Shown: positions 25,026 to 33,645, numbered from the stretch's first letter. The stretch: 64,000 nt of DNA from Cupriavidus sp. P-10 (GCF_003402535.2 NZ_AP025174.1:248001-312000), one strand, 5' to 3'. Translations and numbers: made by a program. Notes: generated by a model from the letters alone, not told the origin.

Positions 25026-26234
25026 TCAGTCTTTGCTGTCATCGCTGCCGTCACTGCTGTCGTTGCCTTCGTCCCGTTTATTGGGTAGCGCCGCCCCCGG
25101 CTCGTCGCCCTGTTCTTCGCCCTGCTCATCCTGCTGAGCTTCCCCCTGACCGTCGCCCTGCTCTTCCGGCGCGGTCGCCGCCGAACTGCCGCCCTTGCGC
25201 CGCCTTCCACCACCGCCACCGCCGTCGCGTTCGCGCGGCGCGACGCGCAGGGTGGCCAGCAACTGGCGCGCGAGCGCCGCTTCCGCTTCGGCCCGCTCGG
25301 CCCGGCGCTGCGCCGCGGCGAGTTCCGCCTGCACGGTGTCCAGGTCGCCCGCCGCCTTGCGCTGCGCCTGCTCGGTGGCCGCGAGCCGCTCGGCCAGCGC
25401 CACGCCCTGCGCTTCCAGCTTCGCGCGGCCCTCCGCCTGCGCCACCGCCGCATCGCGCGCCTCGCTGCGTGCCGCCGCCAGTTCGGCGCGCAGGTCTTCG
25501 GCCGTGCGCTCGCTCTTCTGGCGCGCGGTGCGCTCCTGGTCCAGTTCGCGCAGGCTGCGCCGCTCGCTGGCTTCCGCCCGTTCCTGCGCGAGCGTCACGG
25601 CCTCGCGCGCCCGCTCCAGCTCCGTCGAGAATTGGGTGCGCAACTCCGCCAGCTGCCTACCCGCGGCCTCCAGTTCCGCCCGCCCCGCATCCAGCCGGGC
25701 CTGGGTCGCCGCGTGCGCCTGCCGCTCCGCGACCAGCTCCGCCTGCACGGCGTCGTGCGCGTCGCGCGCCTCGGCCAACTGCGCTGAGAGGGCGGCCACC
25801 TCCTCCCGCGCCGCCGCGGTCTCGGCCCGCGCGGCGTCGCGCTCGGCCTCGGCGACGCTGGTCGCATGGCGAGCCTCGGCGCGCAGCGTGGCCAGCTCGC
25901 CGGTGGCGGCCTCGTTGGCCGCCTGCCAGATGGTCTGCACCGCCCCCGCCGCGATGTCCTTCAACGCCTCCGGCAAGTCGGGATGGTCGATGGTCACGCG
26001 CGCGCGCCCGCGCAGCTCCTGCCAGAACGCCTGCAACACCTCGGCAGGCGTGCCCATGCTGCCCTTGCGCACCAGGCTGTAGAGCTTGTTGGCCGTGGGC
26101 GTGACGCCGTAGCGAAAGAACAGCAGGCCGCAGACCTCGCGGTAGAGCGCGCGAGTCTCGGGAAAGCGGCTGCGCAGCTCGGTGAGATCCGCTTGCAGCG
26201 CGGCGTCGGTCAGATCCAGGTCGGCAGCGGGCAT
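25026..26234 (-). CDS. kfrA: KfrA-like DNA-binding protein
   Basis: 402 residues from ATG 26234. The N-terminal KfrA domain (about 15-120: RALYREVCGLLFFRYGVTPT, NKLYSLVRKGSMGTPAEVLQ, FWQELRGRARVTIDHPDLPE) is followed by a very long alanine/arginine/glutamate coiled coil (about 125-340) and an acidic Gln/Gly/Asp tail. KfrA of IncP and related plasmids represses its own promoter, forms filament-like structures through its coiled coil and helps plasmid stability. It is the only intact kfrA in the window. Its stop overlaps an ATG in the next frame. A longer start (26306) is possible but lies across the operator. Confidence 0.88.
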   Translation of the reverse strand: MPAADLDLTDAALQADLTELRSRFPETRALYREVCGLLFFRYGVTPTANKLYSLVRKGSMGTPAEVLQAFWQELRGRARVTIDHPDLPEALKDIAAGAVQTIWQAANEAATGELATLRAEARHATSVAEAERDAARAETAAAREEVAALSAQLAEARDAHDAVQAELVAERQAHAATQARLDAGRAELEAAGRQLAELRTQFSTELERAREAVTLAQERAEASERRSLRELDQERTARQKSERTAEDLRAELAAARSEARDAAVAQAEGRAKLEAQGVALAERLAATEQAQRKAAGDLDTVQAELAAAQRRAERAEAEAALARQLLATLRVAPRERDGGGGGGRRRKGGSSAATAPEEQGDGQGEAQQDEQGEEQGDEPGAALPNKRDEGNDSSDGSDDSKD

Positions 26235-26264
26235 GGGAGAAGAAGACGGAAAAGTGATGATAAA

Positions 26265-26279
26265 TATTACACCGTAATA
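26265..26279. promoter_or_regulatory. Candidate KfrA autoregulatory operator
   Basis: TATTAC and GTAATA form a perfect 6-bp inverted repeat with a 3-bp spacer, 31-45 bp upstream of the kfrA start, in an A/T-rich promoter-like stretch. KfrA proteins are known to bind inverted or direct repeats overlapping their own promoter. Confidence 0.5.
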
Positions 26280-26308
26280 CGTAGTAAAACCGATTTCAGG
26301 TGGCATAC

Positions 26309-26336
26309 TTTAGACATAACTGCGCTTATGTCTACA
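26309..26336. other. dif-like 11-6-11 recombination site candidate
   Basis: Two 11-bp arms, TTTAGACATAA and TTATGTCTACA, flank a 6-bp centre (CTGCGC). The inner 9 bp of each arm are perfect inverted repeats, and the ACATAA/TTATGT inner halves match the XerC/XerD arm pattern of dif and plasmid pdif sites. It could equally be an operator for a dimeric regulator. Confidence 0.4.
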
Positions 26337-26747
26337 ATGTCGAAGCTAGGTGTGATTTTTAAGGCTCTACGAGAGCCTGGCCGACGCTTGTCCTAACCAG
26401 GGCTGACGGCGCCCGGTACCCCCCGGGGCGCCGGCTCGGATCTCCGCTGGCGATGACAAGGCCGCAGTGACGGCCTGGTTGGCTCGCATCAAACCATTAC
26501 GAACGCCGCGGTCTTTTTTAGTATCCCAAATAGACTACAATTTTGTTTGCTATTTTGATTTCATGACGTATATTGGAGTCGATGCGAGACCAACGAGACG
26601 CGCGCTGTGCAGACCGTACGAGTTGGCGGATTGCTGCCGGTGAGCCGGGAAGACGCGGCGTGGGGAAAATGTCTTGTTGCCGTGGACCGGGTCAGTGGAT
26701 CCCCACAACACCCGCCGTAAGAACAGCAAAACAGAAGGAGACCTTTG
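26337..26747. promoter_or_regulatory. Upstream region of the Bug/carboxylase operon
   Basis: No gene is apparent. It contains a 7-bp perfect hairpin with a 3-base loop (AGGCTCT/AGAGCCT, 26362-26378), a GC-rich hairpin (CGGCGCCC/GGGCGCCG, 26407-26433), the 11-bp block AAACCATTACG (26491-26501) and the 30-bp AT-rich block at 26528-26557. The last two also occur upstream of bioA. The long distance (about 190 bp) from the 30-bp block to the receptor start leaves room for an untranslated leader. Confidence 0.6.
26528..26557 (+). promoter_or_regulatory. Element shared with the bioA promoter (copy 1)
   Basis: The block AAATAGACTACAA, four variable bases, then GTTTGCT and ATTTTG, matches 34591-34620 upstream of bioA at 25 of 30 positions. 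AAACCATTACG lies 37 bp before it (18 bp at bioA). It is a likely binding site for one of the two GntR/FCD regulators at 32838-34353, or a shared promoter core. Confidence 0.6.
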
Positions 26748-27743
26748 ATGCTGTCATTGATCAATCGCGCTTTTCGGGCGGCCGCTTTGGCCCTTGTCGG
26801 GATGGCCATCACCAGTGGACCGTTGCAAGCGCAAGGCAAGTATCCGAATCGGCCGATCAAGATGTTTGTCGGCTTCTCCGCTGGTAGCGCTACCGACATC
26901 GTGGCGCGCGTGGTGGCCCAATACCTGTCGGAACGGCTCGGGCAATCGATCGTTGTCGAGAACAAGACAGGCGTGGGTGGCAGCCTCGCGGCAGAAGCCG
27001 TTGCCCGCTCCGCACCAGACGGCTACACCCTGCTGACCGTGTCGAGCGCGATCGCTGTCAACCCTGCGGTGTATCCAAACCTCTCGTTCGACGTTGAAAA
27101 AGATCTCACGCCGATTGCATTGGTCGGCCGACTGCCTACCGTATTGCTGGTCCGGAATGACTTCCCGGCCAAAACGCTGAGCGAGCTTTTGTCATACGCA
27201 CGTAGCCATCCCAAAAAGATCAACTACGGCTCCTCCGGCGTGGGCGGCTCATCACATCTGGCCACCGAATATCTCGCGACACTCACCAACACATCGTTCA
27301 CGCATGTACCGTACCGCGGCAATTCGCAGGCTGTCGCTGCGTTGTTCGGGGGCGAGATCGACATGGTGACCGACACCATCCTGCTCGCTGCACCCAACAT
27401 CCAGGCTCGTCGTGTCCGCGCGCTGGCCATCTCCAGCCAATCGCGCTCGCCGTTGGCACCCGAAGTGCCTACCTTTGCCGAGGCTGGCCTAAAGGGCTAC
27501 GACGGCAGCTTGTTCTTTGGACTGATGGGGCCGAAGGGAATGCCTTCGGAGATCGTTCAGCGGATTAACCGCGAAGTGAATGACTTGCTGAAAAACTCGC
27601 CTGAACTGAAAGAGCGCCTGCAATCGGCGGGGGGCCTGGAACTCGTTGGCGGAAGTCCGGACCAGTTCCGCGTCACCCTGCACAAGGAAGTGCTCCAGTG
27701 GCGCAGCGTCGTGAAGAACGCCAATGTGACCGTCAACCAATGA
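26748..27743 (+). CDS. Bug/TctC-type periplasmic solute receptor
   Basis: 331 residues from ATG 26748, preceded by AGAAGGAG at ideal spacing. A signal peptide ends near LQAQG. Family motifs are NRPIKMFVGFSAGSATDIVA, NKTGVGGSLAAEAVARSAPD, LSFDVEKDLTPIALVG and FTHVPYRGNSQAVAALFGGE. It is a periplasmic binding protein of the Bug family, first gene of an operon with a CoA-transferase and a biotin-dependent carboxylase. It probably binds the carboxylate that the operon metabolises. No membrane subunits are encoded nearby, as is common for Bug proteins. Confidence 0.9.
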   Translation: MLSLINRAFRAAALALVGMAITSGPLQAQGKYPNRPIKMFVGFSAGSATDIVARVVAQYLSERLGQSIVVENKTGVGGSLAAEAVARSAPDGYTLLTVSSAIAVNPAVYPNLSFDVEKDLTPIALVGRLPTVLLVRNDFPAKTLSELLSYARSHPKKINYGSSGVGGSSHLATEYLATLTNTSFTHVPYRGNSQAVAALFGGEIDMVTDTILLAAPNIQARRVRALAISSQSRSPLAPEVPTFAEAGLKGYDGSLFFGLMGPKGMPSEIVQRINREVNDLLKNSPELKERLQSAGGLELVGGSPDQFRVTLHKEVLQWRSVVKNANVTVNQ

Positions 27744-27763
27744 CACGAGCGGAGATTTCCCGA

Positions 27764-28987
27764 ATGACTCCCAACCAACGTATCCAACCGCTGTCCGGGT
27801 ACACCGTTATCGAACTTGGCTCGACCGTTGCTGGCCCCTTCTGCGGCAGGCTGCTGGCCGACTTTGGCGCAACCGTCATCAAGGTCGAGGTGGCCGAGGG
27901 CGACGCGTTGCGCTCAATGGGCAGCCATAAAGACGGCGTATCGCTGTACGCCCTTTCCATGTTCCGCAACAAGGAGTTGATTTCGGTCGACCTGCGCACT
28001 GAAGAGGGGCAATCGCTGTTACGACAGCTGATCAACAAGGCCGACTTCGTGGTCGAAAATTTCCGCCCTGGCACGATGGAACGTTGGGGCCTCGCTTACG
28101 AGTCCCTAAGTGCAAGCAACCCTGGTTTGATCATGGTTCGTATCAGTGGCTACGGTCAGGATGGCCCATACAGTCTCCAGCCAGGCTACGGCGTGATCGG
28201 TGAAGCCATTAGCGGCCTGCGCTCGATTACTGGCGATCCAGATCGCCCGCCGGCACGAGTTGCCACCTCGCTGTCGGACTACCTCACGGGGCTGTATGGA
28301 GCATTTGGCGCGCTGCTGGCGCTGGAAGCCCGCCACCGCACAGGACGCGGCCAAGTGGTGGATACCGCGCTGGCCGAATGCGCATTTAGCTTCATGGAAC
28401 CGCACGTCATGGCCTACGACCAACTTGGCGTTATCGCCCAGCGGGCGGGTTCACAATTGCCAGGGTCCAGCCCCAACAACCTATATCAAGCCGGCGATGG
28501 CTGCTACATCCATGTTGCAGCGCTTGCGGACCCAATCTTCCGACGCCTTTGCGTGGCGATGGGTCAGCCAGAACTGGCCAACGAGCCTCGCTACGCCTCT
28601 AACATGATGCGCAGCCAACACAGCGATGAGGTGGATGCTGTCGTGCAATGCTGGATCGGTGCGCGAACCTATCACGAGATTCACCAGGTGCTGGGCGACC
28701 ACGATATCCCACATGCCAAGATCTACAACATCGATGATGTCTTTGCCGATCCCCACTTCGCCGCACGCGGCAGCATTCAACGCCGGCCGCACGAAAGGGT
28801 GGGCATGGTCGCTGTTCCGAACGTAACGCCGCGGCTCACCGAAACCCCTGGCGAAGTGCGGGAACTTGGTCGCGACACCGGCGCCGACACCGCCACAGTC
28901 CTTGCCCGCATGCTGGGGCTTACCTCCGAGGCGGTGTCCACTCTGCAGCGGCGCGGCGTCATTTATGACCCGGCCCTGGCCCACTGA
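27764..28987 (+). CDS. CaiB/BaiF-type (family III) CoA-transferase
   Basis: About 407 residues from ATG 27764, which has a GGAG ribosome site; an ATG at 27740 overlapping the previous stop (ATGA) is the alternative. Family III features are SGYTVIELGSTVAGPFCGRL, TVIKVEVAEGDALRSMG, VDLRTEEGQSLL and VENFRPGTMERWG. Such enzymes move CoA from a donor thioester to a carboxylic acid through a glutamyl/aspartyl-CoA intermediate. It would activate the acid captured by the receptor so that the carboxylase can act on the thioester. Length is normal. Confidence 0.9.
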   Translation: MTPNQRIQPLSGYTVIELGSTVAGPFCGRLLADFGATVIKVEVAEGDALRSMGSHKDGVSLYALSMFRNKELISVDLRTEEGQSLLRQLINKADFVVENFRPGTMERWGLAYESLSASNPGLIMVRISGYGQDGPYSLQPGYGVIGEAISGLRSITGDPDRPPARVATSLSDYLTGLYGAFGALLALEARHRTGRGQVVDTALAECAFSFMEPHVMAYDQLGVIAQRAGSQLPGSSPNNLYQAGDGCYIHVAALADPIFRRLCVAMGQPELANEPRYASNMMRSQHSDEVDAVVQCWIGARTYHEIHQVLGDHDIPHAKIYNIDDVFADPHFAARGSIQRRPHERVGMVAVPNVTPRLTETPGEVRELGRDTGADTATVLARMLGLTSEAVSTLQRRGVIYDPALAH

Positions 28988-29049
28988 GCCAGACTACACC
29001 TCAACTCTTCCCACAACGTTACGACATTTAAATTGCAAGGATGGAGGTT

Positions 29050-29271
29050 ATGAGCATCAAAGTGAAATCGGAGGTGGTTGGTTCTGTCTGGAAGTGCGAG
29101 TGCGAGATTGGACAGACCGTAACCGAAGGCGACGTGCTCTTCATCATCGAATCGATGAAGATGGAGATTCCGGTAGAAGCGATGTACGCCGGTACGGTAT
29201 CTCAGGTACTGGTCAAAGAAGGCGAGCCAATCGCCGAAGGCCAAGTGATGGCAGTAGTCGATCCGGCGTAA
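29050..29271 (+). CDS. Biotin carboxyl carrier protein of acyl-CoA carboxylase
   Basis: 73 residues from ATG 29050 (AAGGA 9 bp upstream; an ATG at 29041 is possible). It consists of only a biotinyl/lipoyl domain: GSVWKCECEIGQTVTEGDVL, the biotinylation motif ESMKMEIP, then TVSQVLVKEGEPIAEGQVMA. The lysine between the two methionines carries biotin and shuttles CO2 between the carboxylase and transferase subunits. Such free-standing mini carrier proteins occur in three-part acyl-CoA carboxylases, unlike the longer AccB. It lies directly before the transferase gene. Confidence 0.92.
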   Translation: MSIKVKSEVVGSVWKCECEIGQTVTEGDVLFIIESMKMEIPVEAMYAGTVSQVLVKEGEPIAEGQVMAVVDPA

Positions 29272-29281
29272 GGAGATGGCC

Positions 29282-30862
29282 ATGGAAATGAACCATAGCA
29301 TTCCCTCCGAGGACCTTCTGGAACTCGAACGGCGCCGCCAACTCGCGTTGGGACTCGGCGGGCCTGAAGCCATCGAACGGCATCATGCGGCCGGCAAGCT
29401 GACGATCCGCGAGCGCATCGAGGCACTCTCTGACAAAAACTCGTTCCATGAAGTCGGCCGACTCACCGGCCAAGGCCACTACGACGCGGCCGGTGTGCTG
29501 ACGAAGGTTACACCAGCGCCGTATGTGATGGGGCTAGCTAACGTGGACGGTCGTCCTGTCGCAATCGGCGGAGAGGACTATACCGTACGCGGCGGCACAA
29601 GCTGGAGCGGCGACCGGAAAAAAGGCGGTCAAGGTGGCTTCGTCGAAGATCTTGCCCTGAATTACAAGATTCCGCTGATCAACCTGATTGACGGCGTGGG
29701 CGGCAGCGTCACCTCTGCGCAACGGCGAGGCCATACAGTCTTTCCTGGCGTGCATGGCTTTGAAACGTCCGCAGCGCTGCTTGGCCAAGTACCGGTTGTC
29801 AGTGCCGTGCTGGGTACGGCAGCAGGAGGGCCAGCCGGAAGGGCTATCATGTCACACTGGTCGGTGATGGTGAATGGCACCAGCCATGTTTTCGCCGCAG
29901 GGCCCCCGGTGGTGAAACGTTCGCTTGGCCAGGAAATTTCTAAAGAAGACCTCGGAGGCGCCCCGATTGCAGTGGCTTTGGCTGGATCGGTAGACAATGC
30001 CGTTGAAACCGAGGCGGACTGCTTCGCGATGATCCGGCGCTATCTGTCGTACATGCCGCAGAACGTGTGGGAACTGCCGCCAGTGACGCCGTGCGATGAT
30101 CCGACCGATCGTCGCGACGAGGAACTGGCGACCATCGTGCCATCCGCTAGGCGTAAGGCTTATGACATGCGCAAGATTGTGCGCATGGTATTTGACCGTG
30201 GCTCGATGTTCGAAATCCAACCCACATACGGCAAGGCGGTAATCACATGCCTAGCGCGTTTGAATGGCAAGGTTGTGGGCGTGGTAGCGAGCAACCCCAT
30301 GGCTTACGGTGGGGCCATTGATGCCAAGGCTGCGCGCAAGCAAACGCACTTCATCGAATTGTGTGACACCTTCCATATCCCTTTGGTGTTCCTGGTGGAT
30401 GTGCCCGGCTTTATGGTCGGTCGCGACGCAGAGGCTCAGGGTACCCTTCGCGAAGGCATGCGCAGCGTGTTCGTCAGTCTGCAGGCTACTGTGCCGATAG
30501 TGACGGTAGTCATTCGAAAGTGCTACGGCATGGCAGGCATGGCAGCCACCGATAAAAACGGCTTGGGCCTCAAGCTCGCGTGGCCGACGGCGGAATGGGG
30601 CTCGCTGCCGATCGAGGGAGGCGTGGCTGCAGCGTTTCGGCGCGAGATCGCTGCGTCCGAAGATCCTGCGGCAAAGGAACGCGAGCTCGAACATCACCTG
30701 CGTCAGCTCGCATCACCCTTCCGTACCGCGGAGGCCTTCGGCGTGGAGGACATCATTGACCCCCGCGAGACTCGCCAGACGCTTTGCCGCTTCATCGACG
30801 CTGCTCAGATCTCGCTGAAAACCACGCTGGGCCCGAAACTTAGGGCCGGCGTGCGCCCGTAA
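29282..30862 (+). CDS. Acyl-CoA carboxylase, carboxyltransferase subunit
   Basis: 526 residues from ATG 29282, chosen over 29276 because AGGAG lies 6 bp upstream. It has the PccB/MccB-type double crotonase fold: GKLTIRERIEALSDKNSFHE near the N-terminus, GGEDYTVRGGTSWSGDRKKG, TVFPGVHGFETSAALLGQVP, and in the C-terminal half NPMAYGGAIDAKAARKQTHF and PLVFLVDVPGFMVGRDAEAQ. It transfers the carboxyl group from biotin to an acyl-CoA. Both transferase halves are on one chain as in propionyl- or methylcrotonyl-CoA carboxylases. The acyl-CoA is unknown. Confidence 0.92.
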   Translation: MEMNHSIPSEDLLELERRRQLALGLGGPEAIERHHAAGKLTIRERIEALSDKNSFHEVGRLTGQGHYDAAGVLTKVTPAPYVMGLANVDGRPVAIGGEDYTVRGGTSWSGDRKKGGQGGFVEDLALNYKIPLINLIDGVGGSVTSAQRRGHTVFPGVHGFETSAALLGQVPVVSAVLGTAAGGPAGRAIMSHWSVMVNGTSHVFAAGPPVVKRSLGQEISKEDLGGAPIAVALAGSVDNAVETEADCFAMIRRYLSYMPQNVWELPPVTPCDDPTDRRDEELATIVPSARRKAYDMRKIVRMVFDRGSMFEIQPTYGKAVITCLARLNGKVVGVVASNPMAYGGAIDAKAARKQTHFIELCDTFHIPLVFLVDVPGFMVGRDAEAQGTLREGMRSVFVSLQATVPIVTVVIRKCYGMAGMAATDKNGLGLKLAWPTAEWGSLPIEGGVAAAFRREIAASEDPAAKERELEHHLRQLASPFRTAEAFGVEDIIDPRETRQTLCRFIDAAQISLKTTLGPKLRAGVRP

Positions 30863-30927
30863 CAGTATCGACGTGCCTTTTTTCACTAGTCCACTGAATC
30901 ATTGAGATTGGAGGTGAAGGGCATGTC

Positions 30928-31215
30928 ATGCGGGATACAGCGCTAGGCGCAAAGCGCAGCAATAGCACGGCTATTGCGAGCATTTGCAACGACGCGATGT
31001 GCCCGCATTACATGGCAGGCACCGACCGATTTTCTTGTTTTCACGAACTGGCGGGACCGCCCGACGTAGTTGGGAATGGTGCGCTCAAGGAGGTGTTCCT
31101 GGCCGAACATGCCACCAGTACGTTCGGAGAGCGATCGGGCTGTGGCACCGAGCATTTCGAGCTTGGGCGCATCGCCAAAGTGAATGCGGTCGAAGCCAGC
31201 ACCGGCTTCGACTGA
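30928..31215 (+). CDS. Hypothetical protein in carboxylase operon
   Basis: A 95-residue frame in the 430-bp space between the transferase and biotin carboxylase genes. A GGAGG sequence lies 18 bp upstream, somewhat far for a ribosome site. The product contains four cysteines (SICNDAMCPHYMAGTDRFSC and SGCGTE) and no recognised motif. It may be a genuine small orphan gene, a decayed gene, or chance; codon use does not decide. Nothing else is visible in the interval. Confidence 0.3.
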   Translation: MRDTALGAKRSNSTAIASICNDAMCPHYMAGTDRFSCFHELAGPPDVVGNGALKEVFLAEHATSTFGERSGCGTEHFELGRIAKVNAVEASTGFD

Positions 31216-31291
31216 GCGTGGGCGTGGGCGTGGGGCGGCATTCGACGCGCACTTGGGCTCACCAGATATTGAGATCTAGGAGATCAACAAC

Positions 31292-32647
31292 ATGCAAACG
31301 GTACTCATCGCAAACCGCGGCGCGGTGGCTGCTCGCGTACAGCGAACCTTACACAGGATGGGCCTGCGGTCGATCGTGGTTTATTCCGAAGCCGACCGTG
31401 ACCTGCCTTATGTGGCGGAAGCCGACCAGGCGTATTGCATCGGACCATCACCGGCGGCACAGAGCTATCTGAACGAACCTGCCCTCTTTGACGCAATACG
31501 CCGCTCGGGTGCCGATGCGGTGCACCCCGGCTATGGCTTCTTGTCAGAAGACTCAGGATTCGCCAGCCGCGTGGAAGCAGCGGGCCTAACGTTTATTGGC
31601 CCCAGCCCGCGCTGGATCGACGCGATGGGACATAAGACCCGCGCGCGCAATTTGATGGCGCAACACGGTATGCCGATGTGCCGCTCCTCTGGCATTATCG
31701 GCGACGACGCCGCCGCGATCCGGGCGGCTGGCGTTGAAGTAGGCTATCCGATATTGGTTAAGCCTGCCGGAGGCGGCGGTGGCATTGGCATGATTGCCGC
31801 CCACGACGCCGATGAACTCGTGGAAGCCGTCGGCCGCGCAAGAGCGCTTGCACAACGAAGTTTCGGAAATGGCGACGTGTATCTGGAGCAGCTGTTTGAG
31901 CGGCCGCGGCATATCGAGTTCCAGATCCTCGGCGATCGGCACGGCAACGTGCAGCATCTGATGGAGCGGGATTGCTCGGTGCAACGACGCCACCAGAAGG
32001 TAATCGAAGAAGCCTGCGCGCCTGGACTGCCACCCGGCGAGGCCGACGAAGTCGCAGACCGTGTGGCAAGATTGCTGGGTAAGCTCGGCTACGACGTGAT
32101 CGGGACCGTGGAGATGCTGCGCGGCTCAGACGGCAGCTACAGTTTTCTGGAAATGAATACCCGCCTGCAGGTTGAGCACGCGGTCACCGAAGCCATTACC
32201 GGGGTGGATCTGGTCGAAGCACAAATCCGTCTTGCGGCAGGTGAGGCCCTGCGCGATGTCCTTCCCACGCCGGTGACGGCTTCGGGTCACGCCATCGAGC
32301 TGCGAATTTATGCGGAAGACCCCGTCCGCTTCTTCCCCTCGCCGGGCATCCTACAGACTTTCCGCCTGCCATCGGGTACCGGCATCCGAATCGAGACAGG
32401 CTATGCGGAGGGAAACACCGTAAGCCAGTACTACGACCCTATGATCGCGAAGCTAGTGATTCACGCGTCAGACAGGCATGCGGCCATCGAGCTTGCAGAG
32501 CAGGCACTGTCCGAAACGAGAATTGAGGGCGTAAAGACCAACATTCCGCTCTTGCAGCGCATGCTTGATTTTCCTGCCTGGCGCGCGGGTGATTTGCACA
32601 CGAGCCTCGTGCAGGACCTTTTCGCCAGCGGCGAGGCGAAGAAATAG
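31292..32647 (+). CDS. Acyl-CoA carboxylase, biotin carboxylase subunit
   Basis: 451 residues, normal for AccC-type subunits. Start MQTVLIANRGAVAARVQRTL; HPGYGFLSED; ATP-grasp glycine loop PILVKPAGGGGGIGMI; HIEFQILGDRHGNVQHLMER; RDCSVQRRHQKVIEEA; FLEMNTRLQVEHAVTE. It uses ATP and bicarbonate to carboxylate biotin on the carrier at 29050. An AGGAG ribosome site precedes the ATG. The usual NRGEIA motif reads NRGAVAAR. It completes a three-gene carboxylase. About 190 bp follow before the GntR gene, with no clear terminator. Confidence 0.93.
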   Translation: MQTVLIANRGAVAARVQRTLHRMGLRSIVVYSEADRDLPYVAEADQAYCIGPSPAAQSYLNEPALFDAIRRSGADAVHPGYGFLSEDSGFASRVEAAGLTFIGPSPRWIDAMGHKTRARNLMAQHGMPMCRSSGIIGDDAAAIRAAGVEVGYPILVKPAGGGGGIGMIAAHDADELVEAVGRARALAQRSFGNGDVYLEQLFERPRHIEFQILGDRHGNVQHLMERDCSVQRRHQKVIEEACAPGLPPGEADEVADRVARLLGKLGYDVIGTVEMLRGSDGSYSFLEMNTRLQVEHAVTEAITGVDLVEAQIRLAAGEALRDVLPTPVTASGHAIELRIYAEDPVRFFPSPGILQTFRLPSGTGIRIETGYAEGNTVSQYYDPMIAKLVIHASDRHAAIELAEQALSETRIEGVKTNIPLLQRMLDFPAWRAGDLHTSLVQDLFASGEAKK

Positions 32648-32837
32648 CGAGACAAGTGACGTCCCTTGCGAAAAGAATGCGTCCTTCAGGCCGCACCGAA
32701 TTGTGCTGGCTTGAATCCAGCTCCTTGCTAGTGGGATGGGCGTGTCGCTTTCGTGAGCGGAAATAAGGGAGCTAGCGAAATGCGTTCGCCTTGCACAATT
32801 ATTAGTGAAGACGTAGTAACAACGATGGGAACGGGCG

Positions 32838-33545
32838 ATGAACAATGCCGAAACCTCCCAAGTCCTTGGCTCGGAAGTCCGGGCCCGGCAGCGCGGTGAC
32901 GGTGCGAACAAAGCGCTTGAGATACTGCGGATACTGCGCGCAAGAATCGCGAAGCAAGATCTTCTGCCTGGCGCCAAGGTGAGGGAGCAGGATCTAGCCG
33001 AAGAATTTGACGTGCCGCGCCCGCTGGTGCGAGAGGTTTTTGCGGCTCTCGCGCAGCGTGGTCTCATTGAGCGAATACCAAACCGCGGCGCGGTGGTGAC
33101 ACGGATCGATCTTCAACAATTATTGCACATCTACGACGTGCGTGAGGTGCTCGACGGGCTTTGCGTCAGATTGGCGACTCAAAACGTACCGCCGGAATCG
33201 TGGCAAGATCTGGTTGATTTTTTTAACGGTCCGATGGTTCAGTATGTCGAGGAATCGAACCTGGACGCCTTTATTGACGGTTATGATTTCTTTCGCCGGA
33301 GAGTTATTGAGGCAGCGGCCAACCCTCCGCTCGCCGAAATGCTAGATAGTATCTGGGACAAGACGCAATTCCTGATCCGACGCATCATCATACTTCCCGG
33401 CCGGCCAAAACAAGGCCTTGCCGAGCATTCCGCCGTGCTGAACGCAATGCGGGCAGGCGATGCCGCGGCAGCAGAAGCGTTGCGGCGGAAGAATTTTCAG
33501 AGCGCCAAGAAAACCTTGTCTCGTTATCAAAAGTATTTGGTTTAG
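32838..33545 (+). CDS. GntR-family regulator, FCD type (paralogue 1)
   Basis: 235 residues. The winged helix-turn-helix (about 25-95) includes GAKVREQDLAEEFDVPRPLV, REVFAALAQRGLIERIPNRG and AVVTRID; the FCD ligand domain (about 100-230) includes LHIYDVREVLDGLCVRLA and ILPGRPKQGLAEHSAVLNAM. FCD regulators sense organic acids or CoA thioesters and usually repress neighbouring catabolic genes. It follows the carboxylase operon and converges on a close paralogue (33646, minus strand), with which it shares RIPNRGAVVTRI-like and YRxxREALEG-like segments. Confidence 0.9.
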   Translation: MNNAETSQVLGSEVRARQRGDGANKALEILRILRARIAKQDLLPGAKVREQDLAEEFDVPRPLVREVFAALAQRGLIERIPNRGAVVTRIDLQQLLHIYDVREVLDGLCVRLATQNVPPESWQDLVDFFNGPMVQYVEESNLDAFIDGYDFFRRRVIEAAANPPLAEMLDSIWDKTQFLIRRIIILPGRPKQGLAEHSAVLNAMRAGDAAAAEALRRKNFQSAKKTLSRYQKYLV

Positions 33546-33645
33546 CGGTGGCGCGCGCCCTGCAATGCCTGTGGCTGCCACCCGCCAATCACTACGCGCC
33601 TTTCAACTCGGGCTGATGGCGACTTGCAAGCGCCGATATTGGTGC

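Larger units (their letters stand above)
22599..26306. repeat. Large imperfect duplication, copy 2 (kfrA/H-NS/cpoB module)
   Basis: Second copy of the module at 5160-8473, same orientation. It extends further because kfrA is complete here. Compared with copy 1 it has an intact kfrA, but a nonsense codon in the short H-NS gene, a deletion in cpoB, an Asp in the third AT-hook, and eleven rather than four consecutive prolines in the short H-NS linker. Confidence 0.9.
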
